Positions 42,744-53,959 of a stretch of 64,000 nt of DNA are shown here, piece by piece (the stretch's first letter is position 1; each line of letters starts with the position of its first letter). The stretch is from Notospermus geniculatus (lineage: Eukaryota > Nemertea > Pilidiophora > Heteronemertea > Lineidae). The stretch covers positions 60,460 through 124,459 of the forward strand of contig NMRB01001922.1 in assembly GCA_002633025.1 (NCBI GenBank). Reading direction: 5' to 3'. Position numbers and translations under genes: made by a program. The notes under the pieces are model-generated. The model saw nothing but the letters and a program-made list of their open reading frames with translations, did no database searches and was not told where the DNA came from.

Positions 42744-43002
42744 TTAAAGGAGTTAGACGCCGAAGTTCTAAACACTCACTCACTGGTTCTCTATCCACAC
42801 GACGCCTGCGGTGCTGCCACCTATTGTCGGTGATATGTACTGACGTGAATATCGTGAGTGAGTTGCATTGGACCGGGCAACCAGTCTAACGATCACGGGG
42901 CGCTACTGGTGCTGCCACCTTTACGAAGGAATAAAACTAGTTTGCTGACCATGTTTGTAAACAAACCAGCTTGTTTACAACTTCGGCGTCTAACTCCTTT
43001 AA
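42744..43002. mobile_element. 259-bp MITE with TTAA ends (piggyBac-like)
   Basis: TTAAAGGAGTTAGACGCCGA and its inverse end exactly on TTAA (42744-42747, 42999-43002). The interior carries two GGTGCTGCCACCT copies. Non-coding. Confidence 0.85.
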
Positions 43003-43124
43003 GACAACTGAGGACATTTCATTTCCTCATAGAGATACAAACAAAAACAATATGGTTCCCGATCTTACTGATTGGGGGCCATAATATAATAAACAGGCTT
43101 ACCCCAATGGACCAGGGACCATAT

Positions 43125-43223
43125 TCATAAAACTACTTAAGTCTATGTGTGACACTTATCCTTTGTTCAACACAAAAGATAAGTATCACACTTTGACTTA
43201 AGTATGTTTATGAATATGGACCC
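43125..43223. mobile_element. 99-bp MITE with GGGACCATATTCATAAA ends
   Basis: Inverted ends with ACTTAAGT arms; interior TGACACTTATCYTTTGT pairs with ACAAAAGATAAGTATCACA. Terminal sequence resembles the 35939 and 62168 elements. Confidence 0.8.
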
Positions 43224-44149
43224 AGTACTTTTAAGACTCCACATGTATTGCTTCCCCCATGACAATCCATATTTTCATCTCTGCTGTTTACAAACTTCAA
43301 GTGCTTCGATCTCCTCTCCTCATCCGCATAATAACATTAGACATTGAAGACTTCCAAGTTCGAATAAGACATGATGATGTTTAAAACATTGGGACAGGCA
43401 GTCAACTGGGCTGTCTGTCAGCAAGCTGACAATCCTTCATTAGTGTTGATCCGCATCTAATTTGATTTGGAGTATACTCGGCTATGCTATCCGAGCTCAA
43501 TAGATCCAGACTTATTTTGAACTGGACTTATTAAACACTAGCTGACATCAGGTAATGCGAGCAAAGCCCGGACAAATACCGGCTTTTTCTGTAATGCGGA
43601 AGCACAGCTTTGTTTTGGGTGAGGGCAGTGCATGGTCTTGGACTCTTCCTTCACAAACTTTAACTGGCATGACTGGATTTGAAAAATTGATTCATTGCAT
43701 CAGTTCACTGGCATCTCTGAAGTCATAACCAGAATGCTTTATAATATGGAAATGAAACCAACCGTCGCGCTGTCGTTAAAGTATCAGCGATCCGACATCA
43801 GTCTGCAATCACCAATAAAAAGCACATCAATTACAAAGAGAAATCCGTGCGAAAGCCGTACGTCATCTGGAAGACGACTTCATATTCTCGGCTAGAATAT
43901 TAAGCAGGCCGCAGAATGATATTTCATGCCAGTATTAAGCCTTCTTAGAAAGCAAATGACTTAATGACGCCTCTGACAGTTTCAGATAGCCAGCGGCAGT
44001 GATTTTGAAATGATCTATTAGGAACTCAACTGCTTTACCAAGCCGTAGCGACCTTTTTCTCTTGGGGGTGGGGGCATTTGGCTCTTGGGGGTGGTGGTGA
44101 TGCAAAACTGCCCTTTTTGCCATTTTTCAGCCACTGCATGAAAAACACA
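43224..44149. other. Intergenic, nothing recognised
   Basis: No supported feature; one GGGGGTGGGGGCATTTGGCTC-like pair near 44065-44095 is a short local repeat. Confidence 0.35.
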
Positions 44150-44330
44150 TTTTTTCACTGGTGTGTGTGGGAATTTGCCCCCTTTCACTGATGTGTGTGG
44201 GAATTTGCCCCTTTCACTGATGTGTGTAGGAATTTGCCCCCTTTCACTGATGTGTGTGGGAATTTGCCCCCTTTCACTGATGTTTGTGGGAATTTGCCCC
44301 CTTTCACTGATGTGTGTGGGAATTTGTTGG
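44150..44330 (+). repeat. 30-bp minisatellite, six units
   Basis: Unit TGTGTGTGGGAATTTGCCCC plus CTTTCACTGA. Because 30 is a multiple of 3, one frame reads CVGICPLSLM repeatedly, but start and stop context is lacking. Identical contiguous units without spacers rule out a CRISPR array. Confidence 0.85.
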
Positions 44331-44874
44331 TTTAGGTACTTTTTCATCATTTTCTACGTATTTTTCAGTTTGACAGAATGTAGGCCTACTGTGGCAGTGA
44401 AAGGAATAACGTTTTGAAACCCGGGAAAATGTCAGCAAAGCCAGAGGCAAGACTCGTGATGCATCTCCCTGGAACACCATAGGAAAAAATTTCATTGATC
44501 AGCAGATATTTGGCACGACAACAAAAGCCAAGAGGCACATCCAACCCACTGCCTGTCGATGTCGACATGCAACCTAAGTGGTACGGAAGCTTTCTTACAA
44601 CGTATTTGCATTAGCATTTGCGGTCGGCAATAGGATACACTTGACAGAATGACACGCATGCAAACAAGGGTTCAGAAGAGCAAATACGTGTACACAATAT
44701 CAAAGCTTTGTGAGTACCACGGTCCTAATTTGTATGGGAGTCTGTGAATAGATTTTAGGATCTGGGGAATCAGTTGTCTATTGAGCACCTCAACTCAATG
44801 GCTGCCAGGCGGACATCTTTGATTTCATGCTCCAGGCCGTAACTGTCTGTGCCATAGAGGGTGGGTGGGCAGGA
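44331..44874. other. Intergenic, nothing recognised
   Basis: No supported feature. Confidence 0.35.
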
Positions 44875-45195
44875 GTACTGATTTGGGGTGCGATATGATA
44901 TTCAATATGGCCGCCATGCAGACATCTTTGATTTTAAATTTGAACTGTGGAGGAGTAGGCTACTGATTTGGGGTGCGATATGATATTCAATATGGCCGCC
45001 AGGCAGACATCTTTGATTTTGAATTTGAACTGTGGAAGAGAGTACTGATTTGGGGTGCAATATGATATTCAATATGGCCGCCAGGCAGACATCTTTCATT
45101 TTGAATTTGAACTGTGGAGGAGTACTGATTTGGGGTGTGATATGATATTCAATATGGCTGCCAGGTAGACATCTTTGATTTTGTATTTGAACTGT
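44875..45195. repeat. Approx 80-bp tandem repeat, four units
   Basis: Each unit contains CTGATTTGGGGTGYGATATG, ATTCAATATGGCYGCCA and CAGACATCTTTGATTTT. The GATATTCAATATGGC words resemble the receptor intron repeats only in the ATATGGCCGCCA motif. Confidence 0.8.
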
Positions 45196-45802
45196 AACTG
45201 CAAAATGGGTCATACTTCAATGGCACAGCAAGTGGGTTTGGTGGGAGGTACCCTATTGATTTTGGTGTGATCCGTCAGAAAGAAATATATATAAATATCT
45301 CAGAAAGCCTTTTTGTAATTCTACAGTACATCACCAGCAACCGCCTTCCAGAGCGTCACAGAATATTCAAACGTGCCCTGACAGCTTTTTTGAAGTCATA
45401 CCCACCTCCGTTGACATGGAGAACAACAAACGATTGATGAATTTCCAAACACCCAGGGCATAACCAAGAGCTGTTTTGAGACCCACGAAAAAGTCGTCGT
45501 TTGGCACACCAAAACGGCTTTTTTGTAGAAAATGGGACTTTTGCTTTGAATAGACTTGATTGACAAACCTGACAATATCTCAAGTTAACCCTTGAAGGTA
45601 GGTAGGCCTACTTAAAGAAGATTCCATTTTTTCTTGCTGACAATGCGAAGCTCAGAATGAACGGTGCCGTTTGAACAGTGCTACCTGAAAAAGCTTCTTG
45701 AGCATATGAATCCCATGTATGAGTAGGGCCTATGTTGAGAAGAATGGTGGCGACTACCAGTATAGATTGCTTGTGATATCGCCTGGTGTGCTGGCTTTAT
45801 GC
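45196..45802. other. Intergenic, nothing recognised
   Basis: No supported feature. Confidence 0.35.
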
Positions 45803-45941
45803 GGTCCATCCACATACAATATTATTGCACAATATGGGACCCAAAATGGGTGTCATGTGCTTCTGGCAGAATGAACGATTGGCAATAATATTGCCCGTTT
45901 TGATCCTCATATTGTGCAATAATATTGCACGTGGATAGGCC
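45803..45941. mobile_element. 139-bp MITE with CAATATTATTGCAC arms
   Basis: GGTCCATCCACATACAATAT and, at the right, GCACGTGGATAGGCC are inverted; ATTATTGCACAATATG and its inverse form strong inner palindromes. Confidence 0.75.
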
Positions 45942-45969
45942 ACTTTCATGATTCACCAATTGCCAATTG

Positions 45970-46263
45970 AGGAGCCTGATAGCCTAGTGGTTATCACGTC
46001 CGCTTAGCAAGCGACAGGTCCCGGGTTCGAATCCAGCCCGGGCCATATGGGATTTCATTCCCGGCTCTTCACGTCCGTCGCATGGGACAGTAAGCCGTGG
46101 TGCCTTGTACCTTGTGTCTTTGCAAGGGCAAGTAAAATACCCCATCCAAGTGAGGAACATGAGTAGCTTGTGATGGCCTCCTCCGTACTAACCAGGGCCA
46201 ATAATGCTATAGCGTCGGCCCTGACGGAAAAATGAAATACAAATACAAATACAAATACAAATA
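45970..46263 (+). mobile_element. tRNA-derived SINE, type 1, full length
   Basis: tRNA-like head at 45973-46045 (TAGCCTAGTGGTTATC, CCGCTTAGCAAGCG, CCGGGTTCGAATCCAGCCCG; the anticodon position reads AGC, like tRNA-Ala), a 150-bp body, and an (AAATAC)n tail at 46231-46263. Direct repeats CCAATTG flank it (45963-45969, 46264-46270), the mark of LINE-mediated insertion. A second copy is at 26729. Confidence 0.9.
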
Positions 46264-46270
46264 CCAATTG

Positions 46271-47094
46271 TCAAAGATGCTGAGACAGGGCAAAAGCAAG
46301 GTCGGATAGTCACAATGAAATTAGCAGGACTGACGTCAATCATGGGGCTCGCTATTAGATTTCAATACAGAAATCTACCCAAAAATAAAGTAATAAAAAT
46401 AAACACAATTGGATTAAACCAGGGTAAAGGGAACCTGCAAAATATTCAACAACACAGCCTGCACGCTCAGTAAATAAAGGTGATTCCCATGTATTGTTTG
46501 GAGGAAGAGCCTACAGCAAATTTTTCCAGGGGTGGATCATCAAAAACCTGTTTCCCAGGAATGTATGTTTTGTCGACTTTTTAAAAAGCATTTAGAACTG
46601 AACTACATGTATCAACACTGAGAGAAAAGATATGTTTTTGTTCCTTTTGTCTACATTTAGGTTGGGTAGTGTTTTTTTCAAACTGCTGTGTTCTGTGTGC
46701 CTAGGATCACTGAAATTTTATGCATTTGTTTGACTGGGAGTATAATACATGTATAATGTATTAAAGGGACCAAACAGGCAGCCTCCCCATATAGGAGTTT
46801 GGTGTGTTTATTACACCGATTGGTTGGCCCCGCATGAGAATCTAACTCTGATATGTTTGTATTGCAAGTACCGGTAAAATCTTCTAACATCAACATTTGA
46901 GCCCAAATCGTAAAGTGTTAATCGCTAGTGCCACCTATGATGAAGTGACCGCACTGACATGAGCCTAGTACCTACATGTAGCCGCATATAGAATCCCTTT
47001 AAACCCCGAGCCAACTCCAATTAAGTGAAGAGTGGTAAAGCAGCTGTGCCAGCTCAACTGCAGCTGAATGGATGAATGTCGTCCAGTCCTGATC
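46271..47094. other. Intergenic, nothing firm
   Basis: No gene recognised. A TTAAAGGGACC at 46764 and ATCCCTTTAA near 46993 might bound another TTAA element, but the inverted match is short. Confidence 0.35.
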
Positions 47095-47222
47095 GTACAC
47101 TAATTCCCAGCCCAAGCCCCTAAACCCAACCCCAACCCTGACCCTCAACCCTTGTCACTGACCCCTACCCTAATCCTAAACCTGACCCTAACCGTCACCG
47201 CTAACCATCCTAACCCTGTAAC
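47095..47222. repeat. Degenerate telomere-like CCCTAA tract
   Basis: About 120 bp of CCCTAACC, CCCAACCC, CCTGACCC variants on the plus strand, that is, worn copies of the animal telomere repeat TTAGGG on the other strand. Interstitial, with many substitutions. Confidence 0.6.
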
Positions 47223-48320
47223 CTGGGTACACTGGTTTAGACGACATTTACACATTGTGCTCAACTGCAGGCACGAAGGGAAATTCACTTTTAGTGAATT
47301 CGTCATTTTTCAGTTCACTTTCCAATTCCATACCTCATGCATTTACTGGGTCCATGGGTTCGAATCTGGTAGGAAGTGATGTCTTTCACCTTAGAAACCC
47401 ATTTCCATTTCATGTTCATTTACCAGTAAAAGTACATGTACTTTTGTTTGGTGGGTTGTGCCCGACTTTTTGTGGGAATGGAACACAAAACACAACATTT
47501 GAATGTTCTCTACTTTTTCCTGAAAGTTCGTCAGAACTGGCACCGAATTCATCATTCGAGATACCGAGAGTTACATTCTATGACATATTTCCATACATTA
47601 CCTTTCAAAATTTGAAAATAAAGTGAGAAACATGACAAAAGGTGAAAGAAGAACGACTCCTACTTCACACCGTATCACCCACCTACTTTCTGATAAATGA
47701 GGCTAATATCTGAGATCAGGCAACAGATCAGAACAGACGAGAATTTTTTATTTACCTCCACATATTCATATCATGGAGCAGTGTTCTCCAACTTTCCACA
47801 GCTTGACTCGGCGGTACAACATGCCACAAGGCAGGAATAGGGAACCCCGATCACGCAGACCACGCGAGAATATACGCGTGGTTTTGAACTGATAGTACAC
47901 CAATGCCACCTATTATTCATGACGATTCAAGGTGTGATTGGCCGTGCTTGGTGAACCGCATCTCTCGAACAATGGGCCTAGGTCAACGCTAGGTGTCTCG
48001 TCTGCTCTATCAGTAGTCATCACGTGACCAATTGGCGCTCCCCATTGCGAATGTGTAGTCTCATTGTGAAGGGGAGTCGGGGGAGGGGCTTACTGCAGAA
48101 AATTTGACAAAAGAGAACTTGAGATGCAATATCCTGCATTCCAGAGGTTTTAAAAGGCCTTGGATTTGTTTTTTGATCAATGTGGAACAATTTTTTGCCC
48201 TAAATGTGAATTTTTCACAAGTTGGTTGGACAAAACAACTAGATTTTGACTCGGCTGTGAAACATTTTGACTTGGTGGGAAGGGCACAACTGGATTTTGA
48301 CTTGGCGGTCAGAAATTTTG
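47223..48320. other. Intergenic; SINE type 2 fragment
   Basis: 47340-47405 (CCATGGGTTCGAATCTGGTA, GATGTCTTTCACCTTAGAAA) matches the B-box and body of 34400-34445. The rest is unrecognised; 47870-48060 shows ordinary mixed-composition DNA. Confidence 0.45.
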
Positions 48321-48762
48321 ACTTACTCTCCATTGCAGTTCCGAGTGGCGTGAGGTTTATCAACGATAGCTCCGCAATGGCCGGGCCGAATTTGACATAC
48401 CATACATCAATCAATTTGTCTTTTTTGGCGCTACAGCCATTACCACTGTCATTTTCCCGCAAAACGTGACAGAAAAAAGTTCCTTCACAAATCACAGTTT
48501 CTGTTGATGGCCGAAATGGCGGCCATTTTGAAATGACGCAATGCATCGCGCACGTGTAAACTGCACTGAACACCATGGCGAAATGAAATGGGTTTTGAGA
48601 AAGGGATCTGTTATGTCGGCCTTACGCGAAAAACGAAGATAGCAGAAAGATACTGGCAAGAAAGACAAATTGATTGATGTATGTTTCGTCAAATTTGACC
48701 CAGCCGTTGCGGAGCTATCGTTGATAAACCTCGTGCCACTGGGAAGTGGAATGAACTGTAGT
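48321..48762. mobile_element. 442-bp element with long terminal inverted repeats
   Basis: Second copy of the 27531-27976 family, roughly 90% similar, with ends ACTTACTCTCCATTGCAG and GGAATGAACTGTAGT and the GGCCGAAATGGCGGCCATTTT-like centre. Confidence 0.85.
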
Positions 48763-49275
48763 GGCAGGTAGGCAGTATTGGAGAACACTGATGGAGCAAG
48801 TTACGTGATGAAAACCTGTACAGCAAATGTCACAAGGTATTTGCCACGCTATCATTCAATGACGGAGATTTAAACTTTTTAGTATAAGAAGTTAGGATCC
48901 TTCGTCACACGCAATAGACGTGGCGGCTGTCGTTACTTGACTGGAATTCCATTACTGGTTGTCATTAGAGCGATTTTCATCAAAAGGAAAAGCCATTAAG
49001 TACAAACGACAGGTGATAGGAGATGGGAGTGTAGCCTTGAGCAGATGGGCGATGATCGGAGTAAAGAAGTCACATCGTCATTAGTGTCATGTTGAGGACA
49101 GTCTGTTGAGGACAACGAAGCCATTTTTGTACGCCATAAACAACAGGGCCATTTGGCTACGATGACATACATGTAGATCAACTCGAGATACAGACGTGCC
49201 TGATAACCCAACAGCACTTTATACTGCCAAAAGTGCCCGAGGCGGCTCAACCATAGCGCCCGAAAGCACTATGAC
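48763..49275. other. Intergenic, nothing recognised
   Basis: No supported feature. Confidence 0.35.
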
Positions 49276-49318
49276 AATGGGTCATATGAATAAAGAAGTA
49301 GCAAATGCTTTTACTTCA
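49276..49318. mobile_element. Half of a CAATGGGTCATATGAATA MITE
   Basis: Matches the left half of 58010-58135 up to GCAAATGCTTTTACTTCA and is then broken by the next element. Confidence 0.7.
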
Positions 49319-49716
49319 GGGGCCTGTTTCATAAAGTGACTTTAAGCTAATGGTACCTTTAAACAAATGGAAAATGCATTGAAGTTAACCCATTAGGCGC
49401 CATGTATAAATTAGGTCAGCATTTTTTCCCAGTGCTTTTCACTTTTTTTACCACCTTGGTTTTTCCTCAAATGACAAAATGAAAAAGTTGCAGATAAAGT
49501 AGAACAAGTGATGTTTATTTTGTAGCTTATAACACTGGCTACATGATACAACTGGAGCCGAGGTTAAATTTTGTTGTTGTTGTTGCCTCTGTGACAGCCG
49601 GAAATCAGACAGGCGGGTTTGGGCTACATGGGATTATGCAGGCTTGGGCAGGTTTGGGCTATGGCGCCTAAAGGGAAGGTACCATTAGCCTACAGTCACT
49701 TTATGAAACAGGCCCC
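49319..49716. mobile_element. 398-bp MITE with GGGGCCTGTTTCATAAAG ends
   Basis: Inverted ends continue through TGACTTTA and TAATGGTACC. The interior has a (GTT)n run near 49570 and is non-coding. A copy split by a foldback lies at 5699-7551. It has no clear target duplication here. Confidence 0.85.
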
Positions 49717-50293
49717 AGATCTGCACAGCACTGCATAGTGCATTTGCTGACTGCTCCTATCGAGAGGTTTCCTGCATAGATTAGACTCAATGGAAATGGT
49801 GAATTCAGGACTGCACTTCGTGTGTCTGTAATAGTGAGGTGTCCGCAAAGGGAGGTTCCAAAGCCAATAATCAAAATACCTAATTATCAAGACTGCTACA
49901 AAATCTGATCGCATAACCTCGTCGTCACGATGACTATCGGCAAGAACATAATGATGTGGATCGATGCTGTATCATCATTAGGAGATTTGGGTGGATATCA
50001 GATGGACGCCGGGGGTTATAACCCATTACCGGTACAGTCGCATCCTTTTTAGCTACCAGACTCCCTGCTTCATTATTCGATAAAGTCACGCATGTCAGGA
50101 CTGCTGTACAGACTCAGCACTCTTCATTCTGACGATAAGCAGGGATGCGAAGGGACCGAGGGCAGAAAGAAGGAAACCTCTGCTTAAAAGGCTGAAAAAA
50201 TAGTCGTGAGTGCACTTTCGGGGGTTACTGGGATGTCACATCCATTTTACATAGCTACAAATATGAACCAGACTCCCTATTTTTATTCAGCAG
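49717..50293. other. Intergenic, nothing recognised
   Basis: No supported feature. Confidence 0.35.
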
Positions 50294-50528
50294 TGTTCTA
50301 GCCAGGCCAGTTTCACAGGGCGGTACCACCCTGTTCAAAATTCAGAGGTCATTTTACCACCCTGTTCAAATTTTTACCACCCTTTTTAAAAATGTAACTT
50401 GAAATGCATTTCCTATTACACCACCCTGTTTGAATTTCACTCCCACCCTGTTTGAAAATCCAGGGTCTTAAAATCATAGGAAAATGCAGTCATCCCACCC
50501 TGTTTGGAAAAATTATCTGGCTAGAACA
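50294..50528. mobile_element. 235-bp MITE with TGTTCTAGCCAG ends
   Basis: Ends TGTTCTAGCCAG and CTGGCTAGAACA are inverted, with CAG on each side. The interior repeats CCACCCTGTTTGAA about six times in one orientation. Confidence 0.8.
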
Positions 50529-51170
50529 CAGATTTGATGAAATCGGGCATGTCAGGAATGCTCACCCGTACAGACTTGGCACTCTGTTTTATATTTGCGC
50601 TGATTAGAATGCAGGGATGCGAGTCGAGTCTGGGCAGAAAGATGGAAAACTTCTCAAAAAGGCTGAAAATTAAGTTGTGAATGCCCTTTTGATTTGATGA
50701 CCCTTAAATTTCGACAGCTTCTTAAGTTTTTGAGAACTTTTGTTGCACTTGAGGTCATGTTTTGGCATTATGAGGTAAAGAAACATACACAGTAGAAGAG
50801 TCATTTTTTCAAAATTTTTTTTAAAATTGGGAACTCCCACACTGGAAAATTCCTAAAGGTCCATCCATATTCACTGTCTTTGCAGACAGCACTAATGCTG
50901 TCTTCTGATTGGTGGAAACGCTCAGCCAATCAATTTTTGATTCTCACTGACGCCAGACTAGTCACACTAATCAACACGATGTGTTGCAGCGTTTATTGAT
51001 TGTAACATCAATCAGTTTGAACGGGCATCGGGACAGTCCATTCTCTTTGCGTAGATGGCTTCTGGCAGCTAATCAGATAAATTGGCTTGGGCGACTATTG
51101 TGTCGATCTAAAACGATTACATGTAGCTAAAGCTGGCAGCACGCATGTAAATTCCTCTTTGAGATACCGT
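50529..51170. other. Intergenic, nothing recognised
   Basis: No supported feature. Confidence 0.35.
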
Positions 51171-51519
51171 CAGTGTTTCTCCCAGAGGGGGAGAGAGAGG
51201 GGGAGAGGGGGGATGATCCCCTCCTCAAAAATTTCAAGGAGGGGATATCCCCCCCCTCAAGTTTGCAGACTAACCATTTTCAAACATCACTATTTTCACT
51301 TTAGTAGTGTTTTTCTTTAATTTCTTACATTTCAAATGCAATTTTCATGCAGAAGGAAGACTCATTTGGCATTTTGGAGTGTAAAAAATGACTCTGGCGG
51401 CCATTTTTAACAAAAAAACGAACAAAAATTTTTTTTTCAAAAAAATTTTTTTCCAAAAAAAATTTTTTTTTCAAAAAATTTTTTCTCCCCCTCCTTGAAA
51501 ATCCTGGCGGAAACCCTGA
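51171..51519. mobile_element. hAT-like MITE with CAGTGTTTCYSCCAG ends
   Basis: Left CAGTGTTTCTCCCAG and right CTGGCGGAAACCCTG are imperfect inverted repeats of a form common in hAT elements. The interior includes a GGGGGAGAG low-complexity run and a palindromic A/T run at 51423-51483. No 8-bp target duplication is visible. Confidence 0.6.
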
Positions 51520-51948
51520 CTGTACATGTAATCTCAGAGAAATCTGCTCCAACATTTGGCAGCACCAAGTCATGAGAACCTCTACCGTTGTTGACATCAT
51601 CAGACGGTAAACCAAACTTTAACATTGAATGAGTGGAACATTATCACTGGAATATTTGTTTTGCAATGAGAGTCCTGATTTGTACCACTGAAAATACAAT
51701 GTACAATATATCGCCTGAAACAGAATACCGGCAATAATCTCATTTTTCATCCAAAAATGTCACCAGAGATGAAAATACACTGGTGATATTATCTATAAAT
51801 ATGAACATCCTGGTAAAAAGACGATAGATCTAAGAGAGAATGCCGTCTTTGGAGAGAGGGAGCAACAGATATTATTTCGTAATGCCAACAATAACAATAA
51901 CATGGAACTGGAGATTGTACTTTTGATTCTGAGAAGAGTGGGAGGGAC
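51520..51948. other. Intergenic, nothing recognised
   Basis: No supported feature. Confidence 0.35.
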
Positions 51949-52050
51949 GTCCTCCCATAGCAGGGTTTTGGTCTCATTCCTCTTCATGAATGGAAGAGTG
52001 TGAGTGGATGAAGAGGAATGAGGTGAAAACACCTGCTGTTGGAGAGTGGG
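51949..52050. mobile_element. CCTCCCATAGCAGGG foldback, copy 1
   Basis: CGTCCTCCCATAGCAGGGTT and the imperfect inverse AACACCTGCTGTTGGAGAG with inner CTCTTCAT/ATGAAGAG arms. Related copies at 55351-55439 and 59582-59687. Confidence 0.7.
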
Positions 52051-52465
52051 GAGGGATGAAGACTTTTCATATTCATCACCCCAAGGTGAACTTTCCAGGA
52101 AACTCACGTATTCCAATGACTGGACGCAAGGGCCCAACGCGCCGCGTAGCGGCCAACAGCGAAGCTAGCCCTTGTCACGGGTCATTCAATAGAACTGGAC
52201 TCATAGGAAATATGCACCTACCCGGTAATGTCCAGATGGAATATATCGGACGGTTGGTTCACGTTTTTAGTGACTGTGAACGTAGATGGGTACATCATGT
52301 AGCGATACGCTGACAGATTTGCTGGGGACTTGCTCTGTGGATGTTGTAAAATGCGATTTTTGGAAGATTATTCTGATTTGCAATGTCATTTTTAATTAAC
52401 ATAAAAATATGTTGAGTAGCTGGGATATGTTTATAAACATTTACTGAGCAGCCACCGTCATGGCG
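52051..52465. other. Intergenic, nothing recognised
   Basis: No supported feature. Confidence 0.35.
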
Positions 52466-52532
52466 TGGCCAGCTGGCGCATTGGTAGAGCGTCCGGCTCT
52501 GAATCCGGGGCGCCGGGTTCGAGCCTTGCGAT
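52466..52532 (+). repeat. tRNA-like segment (Gln-CTG-like), probably a SINE head
   Basis: GCGCATTGGTAGAGCG resembles a D-arm, CCGGCTCTGAATCCGG an anticodon arm with CTG, and GCCGGGTTCGAGCCTTGC a T-arm with a broken stem. The acceptor ends do not pair, so I do not call a tRNA gene. Confidence 0.55.
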
Positions 52533-52673
52533 AGGAATTTTTTTTCACGTGTCAGTTTCTCTGTTTATTTTTTTTGGCTGAAAACGTTTTTTCGCAGGAT
52601 GAATATCTCCCCAGCCCTTCCATTTCCCTACAAATCTGCATTTGCTAATAAATACTTATAACCACAGATCCCT

Positions 52674-52736
52674 GTCAGCTGCCCTGCATTCAGAGAGACT
52701 TTTCACTAAAGTCTCTCTGAATGCAGGGCAGCTGAC
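52674..52736. repeat. 29-bp perfect inverted repeat beside the gap
   Basis: Arms 52674-52702 and 52708-52736 (GTCAGCTGCCCTGCATTCAG outer part) are perfect inverses with a 5-base loop. It sits 19 bases from the N run, so it may be a fold-back sequencing chimera or a true hairpin that stopped the assembly. Confidence 0.85.
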
Positions 52737-52755
52737 TACCATCCACATTCCCCTC

Positions 52756-53084
52756 NNNNNNNNNNNNNNNNNNNNNNNNNNNNNNNNNNNNNNNNNNNNN
52801 NNNNNNNNNNNNNNNNNNNNNNNNNNNNNNNNNNNNNNNNNNNNNNNNNNNNNNNNNNNNNNNNNNNNNNNNNNNNNNNNNNNNNNNNNNNNNNNNNNNN
52901 NNNNNNNNNNNNNNNNNNNNNNNNNNNNNNNNNNNNNNNNNNNNNNNNNNNNNNNNNNNNNNNNNNNNNNNNNNNNNNNNNNNNNNNNNNNNNNNNNNNN
53001 NNNNNNNNNNNNNNNNNNNNNNNNNNNNNNNNNNNNNNNNNNNNNNNNNNNNNNNNNNNNNNNNNNNNNNNNNNNNNNNNNNNN
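52756..53084. other. Assembly gap, 329 N
   Basis: Run of unknown bases; any open frame drawn across it is meaningless. Confidence 0.99.
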
Positions 53085-53282
53085 GAATTTGCATCCTGCG
53101 ATCTGATTGGTCAATGCTGTGAACCAATCAAGAAGTTGGCAACAGGTCTAATTCCGGATTCTCGATATTTGAGGTGACTGTCCTTCCACCCAGGCTCCGG
53201 CGGCGGAAGAGAACCAAGGTTGACAGAGGAGGAAAACCCTGGGAACGAGGTTCACAAAACTTGCACAGATGAGGTGTCAAAA

Positions 53283-53484
53283 GTATAGAGGCCTTGCAAT
53301 GACGTCATCCTGGCGGCCATGCTGAGGGACAAGTGGGCAGAGGTGTGAGCTGACCGTAACGTGGCCTGCGTGAAGTGCGCGACGCCAGTGTTTGACGTAA
53401 CGTCATTGGGACATTTTGCTGCGCCTCTGCAGTATGTGCCCCCCAGCATGGCGGCTTGTGACGTCACTTGCAAGGCCTCTATAC
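53283..53484. mobile_element. 202-bp MITE with GTATAGAGGCCTTGCAA ends
   Basis: Arms of about 42 bp (GTATAGAGGCCTTGCAA, TGACGTCA, GGCGGCCATGCTG) are inverted. TGACGTCA, a CRE-like palindrome, is in both arms. Confidence 0.8.
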
Positions 53485-53559
53485 ATGTATTTCACTTTAT
53501 GGATATCCCACATGGCTTGCGGAAATAACCTCATTGGGATTTCTATACGAGTGCTACTA

Positions 53560-53959
53560 CATTTTCTTTGCATCAGTGAACCGCAAAGTTTTCTACCAAA
53601 AAACATCAATTGTGAACGTAGAGTGCCTAATCATGAAATACTTAGGGATAACGACCAAGTTATATCTCCCAAATCCAACTGGGCAGAGATACATAGACAG
53701 TGTTTCTGTCAATAAATAACCCCTAAAAGCAAATATGTCCTGACATTCTTTTATTGGTTTGCTTCTCCTGAAAAAAGTTCGCACGCTTCCCGAATATCTG
53801 ATATCGGACTTAGGGGATGTAAACGTGACATATGAAAAATTTGCCAATGGATCCGTCAGCCACTTTATGCCCAAAGTCTACACACTCGATTGGATTATGT
53901 CAAACGGAGGCAGATTTTTTATCGAAACGCGACATCGTCTCTTCCGCATCAGGTCATAA
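53560..53959 (+). pseudogene. Coding-like fragments, unidentified
   Basis: Two successive open stretches look protein-like: one ending at 53719 (NRKVFYQKTSIVNVECLI then YLPNPTGQRYIDSVS), the next from about 53759 to a stop at 53959 (RTLPEYLISDLGDVNVTYEK, SHFMPKVYTLDWIMSNGG). They are in different frames and separated by a stop. I recognise no family and no splice pair, so they may be a worn gene or transposon relic, or chance. Confidence 0.2.

Noticed and set aside
44150-44330. CRISPR-like array of 30-bp repeats
   Set aside because: Units are contiguous with no spacers, and the genome is eukaryotic.
45973-46045. Functional tRNA-Ala gene
   Set aside because: It is the head of a SINE with body, AAATAC tail and target duplication, and a second diverged copy exists.
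46764-47003. Another TTAA piggyBac-like MITE
   Set aside because: The inverted match beyond TTAAAGGGA is too short to support it.
52466-52532. Functional tRNA-Gln(CTG) gene
   Set aside because: The T-stem is broken and no acceptor stem is visible.
52642-53127. Open frames across the N run
   Set aside because: They consist of unknown bases.
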